A stretch of 9,172 nt of DNA from Alphaproteobacteria bacterium (lineage in GTDB: Bacteria; Pseudomonadota; Alphaproteobacteria; RF32; CAG-239): contig JAFTNB010000205.1 in the NCBI GenBank assembly GCA_017452115.1, forward strand, positions 1-9,172, written 5' to 3'. The notes beneath the pieces are model-generated. The model searched no databases. It worked only from the letters and a program-made list of their open reading frames with translations, and was not told where the DNA came from. A program made the position numbers and the translations under genes. Of the stretch, positions 1-7,030 are shown piece after piece; the first letter of the stretch is position 1, and every line of letters starts with the position of its first letter.

Positions 1-58
1 ATCCTTTTTTCTAAAAATAAAAGTATTTTTATGTTGTTATTCGGTCTTTACTTTTTTT

Positions 59-913
59 ATGAGATTGATTATAAGTTTTGATATGTTTGACGATATTGAA
101 AAATTGTTGGGTTATACTGTTTCTTCTGTTCCGGAAGGATATGATGCTTTTTTAATAGGCGGATTGGCAAAAAATGCTAAATCCGATATACTTTATATTG
201 TTTCTGATGGTAATGAATTGGCGCGAGTGGGCGATTTGTTAGAATTTATAGCGCCACAACTTAAGGTATTGCGTTTTCCGGCATGGGATACGGTTCCTTA
301 TGATAGAGTTTCTCCTAATGTATCTATTGTTTCACAGCGTATTGAAACCTTGTCTGAATTGGTAATGTATCCTAATTCCAAGCAAACAAGAGTAATTGTA
401 ACAAGTGTTGGAGCAGTATTGCAAAAACTGCCACCGGCAAAAATTTTTCGAAATTCTTTTAAGGAAATTTGTGTCGGTAAAAAATTAGATTTTAATGATT
501 TTTTACACTATGCGGCGATTAATGGATATAATCGGGTAGCACAAGTAATGGAACCGGGAGAATATGCTGTTAGAGGAGATATAATTGATATTTTTCCGGT
601 GGGGACTAATGAACCTTTGCGTATTGATTTGTTTGATGATGAAGTTGAACGCATCAGAACTTTTGACGTGATGAGTCAACGTACCAGTGGAGAAATTAAA
701 TCTTATTGCTTTAAGGTAATGAGTGAAGCAATTTTAGATACAAATACGGTTAAAACGTTTCGGAGCAAATATCGTGAAGCTTTTGGGGCGGCTTTTAAAG
801 ATGATGAAATTTATGAGGCAATTTCTGCCGGTCGTAAATACATGGGAATGGAAAATTGGTTGCCGTTTTTTTATGAAGATACTTTGCCAACATTATTTGA
901 TTATTTGCCATAA
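59..913 (+). CDS. mfd: Mfd N-terminal fragment (UvrB-like, UvrA-binding module)
   Basis: This 284-codon piece corresponds to domains 1A and 2 and the first part of 1B of Mfd, the UvrB homology module that binds UvrA. Recognisable stretches are FPAWDTVPYDRVSPN (residues 73-87), VMEPGEYAVRGDIIDIFPVG (163-182) and the FDDEVERIRTFDVMSQRT region (192-209), all characteristic of Mfd. It ends at TAA 911-913 right after LPTLFDYLP, in the middle of domain 1B, so it is unlikely to be a complete folded module. The start is uncertain: ATG 59 follows a T-rich tract with no evident Shine-Dalgarno sequence, an in-frame ATG at 83 (MFDDIEKLLG) is an alternative, and the frame stays open to the left edge. On its own it could bind UvrA but has no motor. 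Confidence 0.8.
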   Translation: MRLIISFDMFDDIEKLLGYTVSSVPEGYDAFLIGGLAKNAKSDILYIVSDGNELARVGDLLEFIAPQLKVLRFPAWDTVPYDRVSPNVSIVSQRIETLSELVMYPNSKQTRVIVTSVGAVLQKLPPAKIFRNSFKEICVGKKLDFNDFLHYAAINGYNRVAQVMEPGEYAVRGDIIDIFPVGTNEPLRIDLFDDEVERIRTFDVMSQRTSGEIKSYCFKVMSEAILDTNTVKTFRSKYREAFGAAFKDDEIYEAISAGRKYMGMENWLPFFYEDTLPTLFDYLP

Positions 914-1003
914 TCTTATGTGATTTGCTGTAAAAATATTGAAGAATCATTAAAAGCAAAAGCGTAAAGTATTGCTGATTATTATAAAGCACGACTTGAA
1001 GCT

Positions 1004-3553
1004 TTGGATATTAAATCAATGACGGAAGTTGATATTTATCGTCCTGTAAATCCGGAGTTATTATATTTGCGTTCGGAGCAGTTTGATAATGTTTTAAAAA
1101 CACGAAAATTAGTTGTTTTTTCACAAATGAGTATTCCCTCTGATGATAAGGTTATAAATGCAGGGGGAATTCCATCTCGGGATTTTTCTTTTAATAAAAA
1201 TATAAATGCCGGAAAGGTTTATGAAGAACTTAAGAATTATTTGACTGAATATAAAAAACTGAAACGTATTATTTTTGCTTATAGTGAAGGTTCTCGCGAA
1301 CGTCTGTTCTCTTTGATGAATGAATACGGTATTAGCGATATAACTTTTGCTGAAAATTGGAATGAAGCAGTAAATAAGGCTAAAAATAAAATTGTTTTGG
1401 TGGTCGGAAATTTACCGCATGGCTTTAAAAATGAAGAATGGTGTTTGATATCAGAACAAGATATTTTAGGGGAGCGCCGCCATCGCAGAATAGGTAAAAA
1501 AGTTACATCTAAGGATTTTATTGCCGATGTGTCTTCTTTATCAGTTGGAGAATTAGTTGTTCATATCGAACATGGTATCGGAAAATTTTTGGGATTGGAG
1601 AATATTACAGCCGGTGGAGCACCTCATGATTGTTTGAAAATTTTATATGCAAATGATGCTAAATTGTTTGTTCCGGTGGAAAATATTGATGTGATTTCTC
1701 GTTATGGTGTTGAGGATGATAATATTCAACTGGATACAATCGGTGGTGCTGCTTGGCAAGCTAAAAAGGCTAAAGTAAAGCAACGTATTCGGGATATTGC
1801 AGAAAAACTAATCAGAATAGCGGCGGAAAGACAATTGAAAAAGGCAGATGTTTTTATGCCGCCTCAAGGTTTGTATGATGAATTTTGCTCTAAGTTTCCT
1901 TATAGTGAAACTGATGATCAATTAAATGCAATTACAGAGGTTTTGCAGGATTTAAACTGCGGAATTCCAATGGACAGGCTGGTATGTGGTGATGTGGGAT
2001 TTGGAAAAACTGAAGTCGCTTTGCGGGCCGCTTTTGCTGTTGCATCATCCGGTGCACAAGTTGCATTGATTGTACCGACAACTTTGTTAGCACGCCAGCA
2101 TTATTATAACTTCAAAAAACGTTTAGAAGGTTTTCCTGTTCGGGTAAAAATGTTGTCACGTTTAGTTACACCTAAAGAAGCGGAAGAAACCAAAAAAGGG
2201 CTGGCTGACGGGGCAGTGGAGATTGTTATCGGAACACATGCTTTGCTGGCTAAAGATATTAAATTTTGTAATTTGGGGTTGTTGATTATTGATGAAGAAC
2301 AGCATTTCGGCGTGGCTCATAAGGAAAAGCTAAAACAATTTAAATCTGATGTGCATGTATTGACTTTGACAGCAACTCCAATTCCTCGAACACTGCAACT
2401 TTCATTAACCGGTGTTAAACAATTAAGTATTATCGCCACTCCGCCGGTTGATAGATTGGCGGCAAGAACATTCGTAATGCCGTTTGACGGAGTGATGATT
2501 AAGGAAGCAATATATCGTGAGAAATATCGAGGAGGGCAAGTATTCTTTGTATGTCCTCGTATGTCTGATATTTTTGGAGTAGAAAAAGCTTTATGTGAAC
2601 TGGTTCCTGATATTCGAATTACTGTAGCGCACGGGCAGATGCCGGTAAAACAACTGGAAAATGTAATGAATGATTTTGCTGATGGCAAAGCAGATGTCTT
2701 GCTTTCTACTACGATTATTGAATCTGGTATTGATATGCCGAGTGTGAATACAATGATTGTGTATCGAGCAGATATGTTCGGTTTGGCACAACTTTATCAA
2801 TTACGCGGGCGTATAGGACGAGGAAAAATACGAGGATATTGTTATTTTACTGTTCCAAAGCAAAAACATCTGAAGCCAATTGCCGAACGCAGATTAAATA
2901 TTCTTCAAGCTCTAGATACATTAGGTGCTGGGTTTTCGTTGGCTAGTCATGATATGGATATTCGAGGTAGTGGTAATATCCTTGGAGAAGAACAATCCGG
3001 ACATATTAAAGAAGTTGGAATTGCTTTATATGAACATATGCTTGAAGAAGAAATTCGTAAGCTGAAATCAGGAGAGTTTAATTCTGAAAATTTAACTCAA
3101 GAAGAATGGGTGCCGCAGATTACTACCGGAATTCCGATTATGATACCAGAAACTTATGTTCGTGATTTGGGGGTGCGTTTGGGATTATATAAGCGTATTG
3201 GTGAAATTTCTGATAAAGACGGTCTTGATGAGATGCGGGAAGAATTGGTTGATAGATTTGGAAAGCTTCCAGATGAAGTTGATAATTTGTTGAAAACCGT
3301 AGAGATAAAAATTTTATGCAAAAAAGCGAATATTGATAAAATTGATGCTGGTGCTAAAGGTGTGTTATTAGCGTTTAAAAATAATACTTTTGCGGCTCCG
3401 GAAAAACTACTTGATTTAATTGCTCGTTCTTTTGGAGCGATTAAATTACGACCTGATCAGAAGCTGTTTGTTGAGCGTAATTTAGAAAGCTATGTGACCA
3501 GAGTAGAAACAATCAAAAATTTGGTAGTGCGGATTTCCGGATTGTTGATTTAG
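1004..3553 (+). CDS. mfd: Mfd C-terminal fragment (RNAP-interaction and translocase domains)
   Basis: This piece, up to 849 codons, is in the same frame as the preceding fragment and holds the rest of Mfd. In order it has the end of domain 1B (YRPVNPELLYLRSEQFD), a degenerate domain 3, the CarD-like RNA polymerase interaction domain (LSVGELVVHIEHGIGKFLGL, nt 1538-1597), and the RecG-like superfamily 2 translocase. The translocase shows Walker A GDVGFGKTE (nt 1988-2014), the DEEQ box (2291-2302), TATPIPRT, and motif VI QLRGRIGRG (2798-2824). The C-terminal domain 7 follows, ending in TAG. Nothing catalytic appears lost. Independent translation is doubtful: the first possible starts after the second stop are TTG 1004 and ATG 1019, and neither has a convincing Shine-Dalgarno sequence. 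If it is made, it would be a translocase lacking most of the UvrA-binding module. Confidence 0.8.
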   Translation: MDIKSMTEVDIYRPVNPELLYLRSEQFDNVLKTRKLVVFSQMSIPSDDKVINAGGIPSRDFSFNKNINAGKVYEELKNYLTEYKKLKRIIFAYSEGSRERLFSLMNEYGISDITFAENWNEAVNKAKNKIVLVVGNLPHGFKNEEWCLISEQDILGERRHRRIGKKVTSKDFIADVSSLSVGELVVHIEHGIGKFLGLENITAGGAPHDCLKILYANDAKLFVPVENIDVISRYGVEDDNIQLDTIGGAAWQAKKAKVKQRIRDIAEKLIRIAAERQLKKADVFMPPQGLYDEFCSKFPYSETDDQLNAITEVLQDLNCGIPMDRLVCGDVGFGKTEVALRAAFAVASSGAQVALIVPTTLLARQHYYNFKKRLEGFPVRVKMLSRLVTPKEAEETKKGLADGAVEIVIGTHALLAKDIKFCNLGLLIIDEEQHFGVAHKEKLKQFKSDVHVLTLTATPIPRTLQLSLTGVKQLSIIATPPVDRLAARTFVMPFDGVMIKEAIYREKYRGGQVFFVCPRMSDIFGVEKALCELVPDIRITVAHGQMPVKQLENVMNDFADGKADVLLSTTIIESGIDMPSVNTMIVYRADMFGLAQLYQLRGRIGRGKIRGYCYFTVPKQKHLKPIAERRLNILQALDTLGAGFSLASHDMDIRGSGNILGEEQSGHIKEVGIALYEHMLEEEIRKLKSGEFNSENLTQEEWVPQITTGIPIMIPETYVRDLGVRLGLYKRIGEISDKDGLDEMREELVDRFGKLPDEVDNLLKTVEIKILCKKANIDKIDAGAKGVLLAFKNNTFAAPEKLLDLIARSFGAIKLRPDQKLFVERNLESYVTRVETIKNLVVRISGLLI

Positions 3554-3590
3554 ATAAAAAAGTTGTGTGAACTTACATCGTTGTTTCTTA

Positions 3591-3619
3591 TTGTCAAAAG
3601 GGTATTTTTATGGTATAAT
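3591..3619 (+). promoter_or_regulatory. Sigma-70-type promoter with extended -10
   Basis: TTGTCA (3591-3596) and a perfect TATAAT (3614-3619) are separated by 17 bp, and TGG just before the -10 makes an extended -10 element. Initiation would fall near 3626, giving a leader of about 35 nt before the ATG at 3661. This is the best promoter match in the window and indicates that the orphan gene is transcribed independently of mfd. No terminator hairpin is visible between mfd and this promoter. Confidence 0.75.
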
Positions 3620-3645
3620 TTCTCTATTTAGTGAGTGAGCTAGCT

Positions 3646-3651
3646 AGGAGG
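3646..3651 (+). promoter_or_regulatory. Shine-Dalgarno site that fixes the orphan gene start
   Basis: A full AGGAGG lies 9 nt before ATG 3661. This favours ATG 3661 over the in-frame GTG at 3631, which overlaps the expected transcription start region and has no ribosome binding site. Confidence 0.85.
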
Positions 3652-3660
3652 AATATTGTT

Positions 3661-5358
3661 ATGAATGAAGATGATAAAGATGAAAAACGACAAGAGTTAA
3701 ATGAAGTAGCAGAAGAGTTGATTGAAAAGGCAGTTCCTATAGATAAAGGATATCCGGAGATAGTTGAAGAAAATGCTTTGAAGTTCATTTATGAAAATTA
3801 TGATGAAGAACAAAGAGAAGAAATCTTCAAAACATTAGAAAGAGAAAAAAACGGTAATATCTTATGGAAAGGGGAAAACGGAGATATTATTAAATTAAAA
3901 TATAGTGATGGTAAACTGGTTAAAGGCGTATTGAAGGATCGAAACGAAGAAGGGTACTATGAGAAAGTTAAATTTAAAGTTAGAGATGATGGATATATTT
4001 ACAAAGAACGTAATCATAGTTTGGAAGATGGAATTCATAAAGAGAAGATAAAAGTTAAAGAAAAAGAAGATGGGGAAGAGTTCTTAACTATTTCAATGCG
4101 AAGGTCTGATAAAGATGCTTATAGTAAATTTGTTGAAAAAGCTAAATTTATTTTAAATTACAGAGATGATGTTGTGGAATTGAAAGGTTCTCAATCAACT
4201 ACAAATGTAGACACTTCGGGGTTATTATACGAAAAAGAATCTTTAAAGGTTAGAGTTGATGGTGATACAGAGGGTATTTCCATTACAAAAAAAGAACAAG
4301 ATGTTTTTTTTAATCCTTTACTGGGGTTTCAAGGTAAAAAAAGTGTAACTAATACAAAAAATGATGATGATGGCAATACAACTATCAATATGACGGAGAT
4401 TGGTGGTAGTGTAGGTTTGTTTAATGTTGCAGTTGGAGCAAGAGTAGAAAATACTGAATTAGATAAAGATGGAAATAGTCATACAAAAGGCTTTGGTGGT
4501 GCTGTTGGGATTAGTGGTAGCAATGTTTATGCTGGAGTGGAGTTAAATGATAAAATGGTACAAGTTGATGCTGGGGGGAAAAGAAGTGAAATTAGCTCCT
4601 CTTTTGAAGCTAATGCAGGTGTAGGAATAAGAGGTGTGAATGGTGGTTACAAGACAGAAAAAGATTTAAAAAATGCTGATGGAACTGAATATGCAAGAGG
4701 TGATGGTGTATCTTTTAGTGCAAATTTAATGGGAGTTGGTGTTCGGAGTTCTTCTTTGAAAAAAAATAAAGATGGAGAGACGAATACTACTGTTATAAGC
4801 GATATGGGAATGCAAGTTTCACCTTTGATAACGGAGAATAGAATAGTAGATCAAAATAAAGTTATTATAAACGGAGAAGAATTTGAGAATGGTATTGATG
4901 TTGGTGTGAAAAATAATACGATTAAAAGAATGGAAAAAGTGGTTAAAAATGTTGGTGTCGAACGTGGAAAAATGATGTTTGATGCTGTGGAAAATGTTGT
5001 TGAGGATTTAGTCGATGATAAAGGTCCTTTACCCAAAATGATGAATTTAGGTAAAGAATTTTTAGAAACTACAGATTCAAATGTACAATTTAGAACAACG
5101 GTTTTTGATGATGATATCTTTAGATTTGAAGACCAAAAGCAAACAGAATATATGGAAAAAGAAAATAAAACAATAGAAAATGAGGAGAATTCTGCGGCGG
5201 TTATAACTGAAAGTATGGAAATGAAAATTGCTCGTTTGAGAGGGCTTGATAAATCTGGAACTTCAGTTCAAAATCCCCAACAATTTAATACTAATGTAAA
5301 TACAACAAGTAATGTAATGATATCTAAAATGATGTTGTTACGCGGCAAAAAAATGTAA
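3661..5358 (+). CDS. Hypothetical 565-residue glycine-rich repeat protein
   Basis: I do not recognise this family. The protein has 565 residues, no cysteine, and one tryptophan (W69). There is no signal peptide and no clear membrane-spanning helix. Residues 1-170 are highly charged and rich in Lys and Glu, with short likely beta-hairpins such as NGDIIKLKYSDGKLVKGVLK (73-92). Residues about 236-385 are glycine-rich, with alternating small and hydrophobic residues and loosely repeated units of roughly 30-45 residues. Each unit combines a DG(N/E)-type turn with a G-x-VG stretch (GGSVGLFNVAVGARVE, GGAVGISGSNVYAGVE, ANAGVGIRGVNGGYK, ANLMGVGVRSSS), a pattern suggesting stacked beta-strands. Residues 415-470 look helical, and the tail from 510 is rich in Asn, Thr and Gln and ends basic (MLLRGKKM). 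It has its own strong promoter and ribosome binding site and ends at a terminator, so it is a single-gene transcription unit. A structural, surface-associated or secreted role is possible but unproven. Confidence 0.85.
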   Translation: MNEDDKDEKRQELNEVAEELIEKAVPIDKGYPEIVEENALKFIYENYDEEQREEIFKTLEREKNGNILWKGENGDIIKLKYSDGKLVKGVLKDRNEEGYYEKVKFKVRDDGYIYKERNHSLEDGIHKEKIKVKEKEDGEEFLTISMRRSDKDAYSKFVEKAKFILNYRDDVVELKGSQSTTNVDTSGLLYEKESLKVRVDGDTEGISITKKEQDVFFNPLLGFQGKKSVTNTKNDDDGNTTINMTEIGGSVGLFNVAVGARVENTELDKDGNSHTKGFGGAVGISGSNVYAGVELNDKMVQVDAGGKRSEISSSFEANAGVGIRGVNGGYKTEKDLKNADGTEYARGDGVSFSANLMGVGVRSSSLKKNKDGETNTTVISDMGMQVSPLITENRIVDQNKVIINGEEFENGIDVGVKNNTIKRMEKVVKNVGVERGKMMFDAVENVVEDLVDDKGPLPKMMNLGKEFLETTDSNVQFRTTVFDDDIFRFEDQKQTEYMEKENKTIENEENSAAVITESMEMKIARLRGLDKSGTSVQNPQQFNTNVNTTSNVMISKMMLLRGKKM

Positions 5359-5370
5359 ATACAATTAAGT

Positions 5371-5405
5371 AAAAAAATAGCAGTTCTAATAACGGCTATT
5401 TTTTT
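5371..5405. terminator. Bidirectional A/T-arm intrinsic terminator
   Basis: An exact 11-bp inverted repeat, AAAAAAATAGC (5371-5381) and GCTATTTTTTT (5395-5405), encloses a 13-nt loop with a possible inner GTT/AAC pairing. It begins 13 nt after the orphan gene's stop. The T-run on the plus strand and the mirrored one on the minus strand let it end transcription from both converging genes. Confidence 0.8.
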
Positions 5406-5425
5406 ATTAAATTCCTTACAGAAAA

Positions 5426-5443
5426 CCCCCGATTTATCGGGGG
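5426..5443 (-). terminator. GC-rich terminator hairpin for the minus-strand transporter
   Basis: On the minus strand, a 7-bp GC-rich stem with a 4-nt loop is followed at once by TTTTC, a typical intrinsic terminator. It lies about 120 nt past the stop of transporter A. The nearer hairpin at 5523-5540 has a poorer T tract (TTCTATT), so this one is the better stop. It is also the outer hairpin of the stem-loop cluster. Confidence 0.55.
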
Positions 5444-5540
5444 CTGAATGCAAAGGTATCGTTAGATACCGTCTCCACGCCAACGAACGTGGTCAAACCG
5501 AAGGTTTGTATCCTTAATAGAACCCCGAGTTTACTCGGGG
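5426..5540. repeat. Cluster of five consecutive stem-loops
   Basis: Five perfect hairpins stand almost end to end. H1 is CCCCCGA/TCGGGGG (5426-5443), H2 GGTATC/GATACC (5455-5470), H3 CCACG/CGTGG (5475-5492), H4 CAAACC/GGTTTG (5494-5508) and H5 CCCCGAG/CTCGGGG (5523-5540). H1 and H5 share the same layout and the same TTTA loop, each preceded by AA, so they look like two copies of one palindromic unit flanking a structured core of about 79 bp. This is more structure than a terminator needs. It could be a dispersed palindromic element (of the REP/BIME or Rickettsia-palindrome kind) or the end of a structured RNA. The strand cannot be decided because perfect hairpins read alike both ways. Confidence 0.65.
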
Positions 5541-5560
5541 ATATCTATTGTTTATTCTAC

Positions 5561-6913
5561 TTACATGAAGAATCTTAGTTGTAAGTATATTGCACTGATG
5601 GCAACAGACAACAGCATAACCGGAATAGACCATTTCAAAAATCCGATAAAGCTAATTGGGTGTCCTTCACGTTGAGCCATACCAGCAACAATCACATTGG
5701 CAGATGCTCCAATTAAGGTACCGTTACCGCCAAAACATGCACCGAGTGATAGAGCCCACCATACCGGCATCATAGCTTCACGTCCCCCCATAGATTCTTC
5801 CATTGCCTTAAGCATTGGAATCATCGTGGCTACGAATGGAATATTATCTATGGCACTAGATACAATAGCAGAGGCCCAGAGAATTAGCATAGCTGTTTTT
5901 TCGATGCTACCCTCGGTGATTTCAACAAACTTTTGTCCAAGCATGGCTAATACACCGGTTACTTCCAAACCATATACAATCATGAATAAACCGGTGAAGA
6001 AAAAGATAGTTGTCCAGTCTACGTTACCTAAAGTTGCTTCAACTTTGTGTTCTCTTTCGCTGTGTTCTTCCCCCCAAGTATAGAGTAAGAGTAAAACAGC
6101 AGCACCAAGCATTGCAATAGTACCATTATCAATATGGAAACGTTCTGCATTTACAAAGCCAAAGATTACGCAACCTAGCACGATGAGAGATTTGAACAAT
6201 AATTTCCAATCGGTAATACAATCAATTTCATTAATTGCCATTACTGCTTTTTTATTTTTTTCAGTGGTAATAAGGCGGCGTCCCCAGATAATATCAAACC
6301 CGAGAATCATTACAATCATAGTAATGGTAACGACAGGGGCTAATTCGTATACGAAATCCATAAAAGATAGACCGAGAGCAGAGCCAATTAAAATGTTTGG
6401 AGGATCACCAATAAGAGTTGATGTTCCGCCGATATTGGAAGCGAAAATTTCGATAATCAAATAAGGGTAGGGGTTGATTTTTAGTTTGCGGGTGATTTGG
6501 AAAGTAACCGGAGCAATCAGCAATACGGTAGTTACATTGTCCAAAAATGCTGAAAATACGGCGGTTACAGTTGCCAAAACGACCAATAATCCTCGTGGAT
6601 TGGCACGAACTTTTTTTGCTCCCCAGACTGCTACGTATTGGAACATACCAGACTTTTCAGAAATACCGACAATAGTCATCATACCAATAAGCAAAGCAAG
6701 AGTATTGAAATCAACTCCTTGAAGAGCAGTTTTTTGAGTTAAAATGCCGGCGAAAATCATTACTGCGGCACCAAGTAAGGCTACAATGGCTCGGTTTACT
6801 TTTTCGGTAAACAAAATCACGTAGGAAATAATAACAATCGCGGTTGCCAAAAGTTTGGCATCCATTCCCCAAATAATGGAAGGAATCGCGGCTGCCATAT
6901 CTGCTGTATGCAT
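5561..6913 (-). CDS. ArsB/NhaD-superfamily membrane ion transporter (copy A)
   Basis: A 450-residue, very hydrophobic inner-membrane protein with roughly 11-12 membrane segments, of the ion-transporter superfamily that includes ArsB, NhaD-type Na+/H+ antiporters and the P-protein (CitMHS/SLC13-like permeases). The family's two-fold pseudo-symmetry is visible. DN motifs occur in both halves (LDNVTT at D125, AIDNIPF at D356), and GGTSTLIGDPPN (162-173) in the first half is echoed by GGNGTLIGASAN (395-406) in the second. An Na+/H+ or anion exchange role is likely, but the substrate cannot be read from sequence, so no symbol is given. The ATG start is supported by AGAGGA 9 nt upstream. It is about 75% identical to the gene just upstream (336 of 450 positions, ungapped, counted by hand), indicating tandem duplication. 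It converges on the orphan gene. Confidence 0.9.
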   Translation of the reverse strand: MHTADMAAAIPSIIWGMDAKLLATAIVIISYVILFTEKVNRAIVALLGAAVMIFAGILTQKTALQGVDFNTLALLIGMMTIVGISEKSGMFQYVAVWGAKKVRANPRGLLVVLATVTAVFSAFLDNVTTVLLIAPVTFQITRKLKINPYPYLIIEIFASNIGGTSTLIGDPPNILIGSALGLSFMDFVYELAPVVTITMIVMILGFDIIWGRRLITTEKNKKAVMAINEIDCITDWKLLFKSLIVLGCVIFGFVNAERFHIDNGTIAMLGAAVLLLLYTWGEEHSEREHKVEATLGNVDWTTIFFFTGLFMIVYGLEVTGVLAMLGQKFVEITEGSIEKTAMLILWASAIVSSAIDNIPFVATMIPMLKAMEESMGGREAMMPVWWALSLGACFGGNGTLIGASANVIVAGMAQREGHPISFIGFLKWSIPVMLLSVAISAIYLQLRFFM

Positions 6914-6922
6914 GTTTATTTG

Positions 6923-6983
6923 TCCTCTATTAATTGTTTTTTACCGAACAAGAGTATCATGATGATGTTTAATTAAGTGTTAA
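6923..6983 (-). promoter_or_regulatory. Leader of transporter A: ribosome binding site and weak promoter candidate
   Basis: On the minus strand AGAGGA (6923-6928) sits 9 nt before the ATG. Further upstream TTAACA (6978-6983) could be a -35 box, paired with either CATGAT (6956-6961, 16-bp spacer) or GATACT (6953-6958, 19-bp spacer). Neither -10 is good. An independent promoter is expected because a terminator separates this gene from copy B. Two 8-bp palindromes, ATCATGAT (6956-6963) and TTAATTAA (6969-6976), overlap the candidate promoter and might bind a regulator. Confidence 0.35.
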
Positions 6984-7000
6984 AATATATTTTTATAAAA

Positions 7001-7026
7001 AAGCCGAAGTTTTTAGGCTTCGGCTT
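7001..7026 (-). terminator. Intrinsic terminator after transporter B
   Basis: AAGCCGAAG (7001-7009) and CTTCGGCTT (7018-7026) form a perfect 9-bp stem with an 8-nt loop. On the minus strand it begins 4 nt after the stop of copy B and runs into TTTTTTATAAAA. This is a textbook factor-independent terminator and implies that B and A are at least partly separate transcription units. Confidence 0.85.
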
Positions 7027-7030
7027 ATGA

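Larger units (their letters stand above)
59..3553 (+). pseudogene. mfd: mfd locus interrupted by two in-frame TAA codons
   Basis: Taken as one frame, this stretch encodes a complete transcription-repair coupling factor of about 1,164 codons, close to the roughly 1,150 residues usual for Mfd. Mfd removes RNA polymerase stalled at DNA lesions and recruits UvrA. The frame carries TAA at 911-913 (codon 285) and TAA at 965-967 (codon 303). The 17 codons between them and those after still read as Mfd sequence (IEESLKAKA, then SIADYYKARLEAL), so there is no insertion, deletion or frameshift, only two nonsense codons inside the end of the UvrB-like module. All motifs downstream are intact. Possible explanations are recent inactivation, a gene split into two proteins, or base-call errors. 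I treat it as a broken or split gene; the sequence alone cannot decide. Confidence 0.75.

Noticed and set aside
13..30. AAAAATA/TATTTTT hairpin upstream of mfd as a terminator or operator
   Set aside because: The stem is made only of A-T pairs in a very AT-rich stretch and is expected by chance.
911..967. Reassignment of TAA to a sense codon as an explanation for the mfd interruptions
   Set aside because: The two transporter paralogues both end in TAA at exactly the same aligned residue, and trmJ and the orphan gene also end in TAA, so TAA is a normal stop here.
2317..2800. Minus-strand open frames within mfd (2317-2688, 2591-2800), and similar ones at 795-992, 4851-5036 and 8895-9107
   Set aside because: They lie wholly or largely inside strongly supported genes, lack recognisable domains and have no ribosome binding site support.
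59..3553. Frameshift or insertion as the cause of the split mfd
   Set aside because: Both halves are in the same frame and the 51 nt between the stops still encode Mfd-like residues, so no indel is needed.
3631..3660. GTG 3631 as the start of the orphan gene
   Set aside because: ATG 3661 has a perfect AGGAGG at 9 nt, while the GTG has no ribosome binding site and lies almost at the predicted transcription start.
5268..5483. 71-codon minus-strand open frame overlapping the orphan gene's end
   Set aside because: It runs through a terminator and stem-loops and into a coding region on the opposite strand, with no start signals.
5426..5540. CRISPR array or tRNA genes in the palindromic intergenic region
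   Set aside because: There are no regularly spaced direct repeats with unique spacers, and no cloverleaf with acceptor and T-arm signatures.
5697..6722. Plus-strand open frames opposite transporter A (5697-6083, 6183-6464, 6474-6722), with counterparts opposite copy B (7242-7535, 7623-7934)
   Set aside because: They lie antisense to well-supported genes, and their likeness between copies follows from the sense-strand identity.
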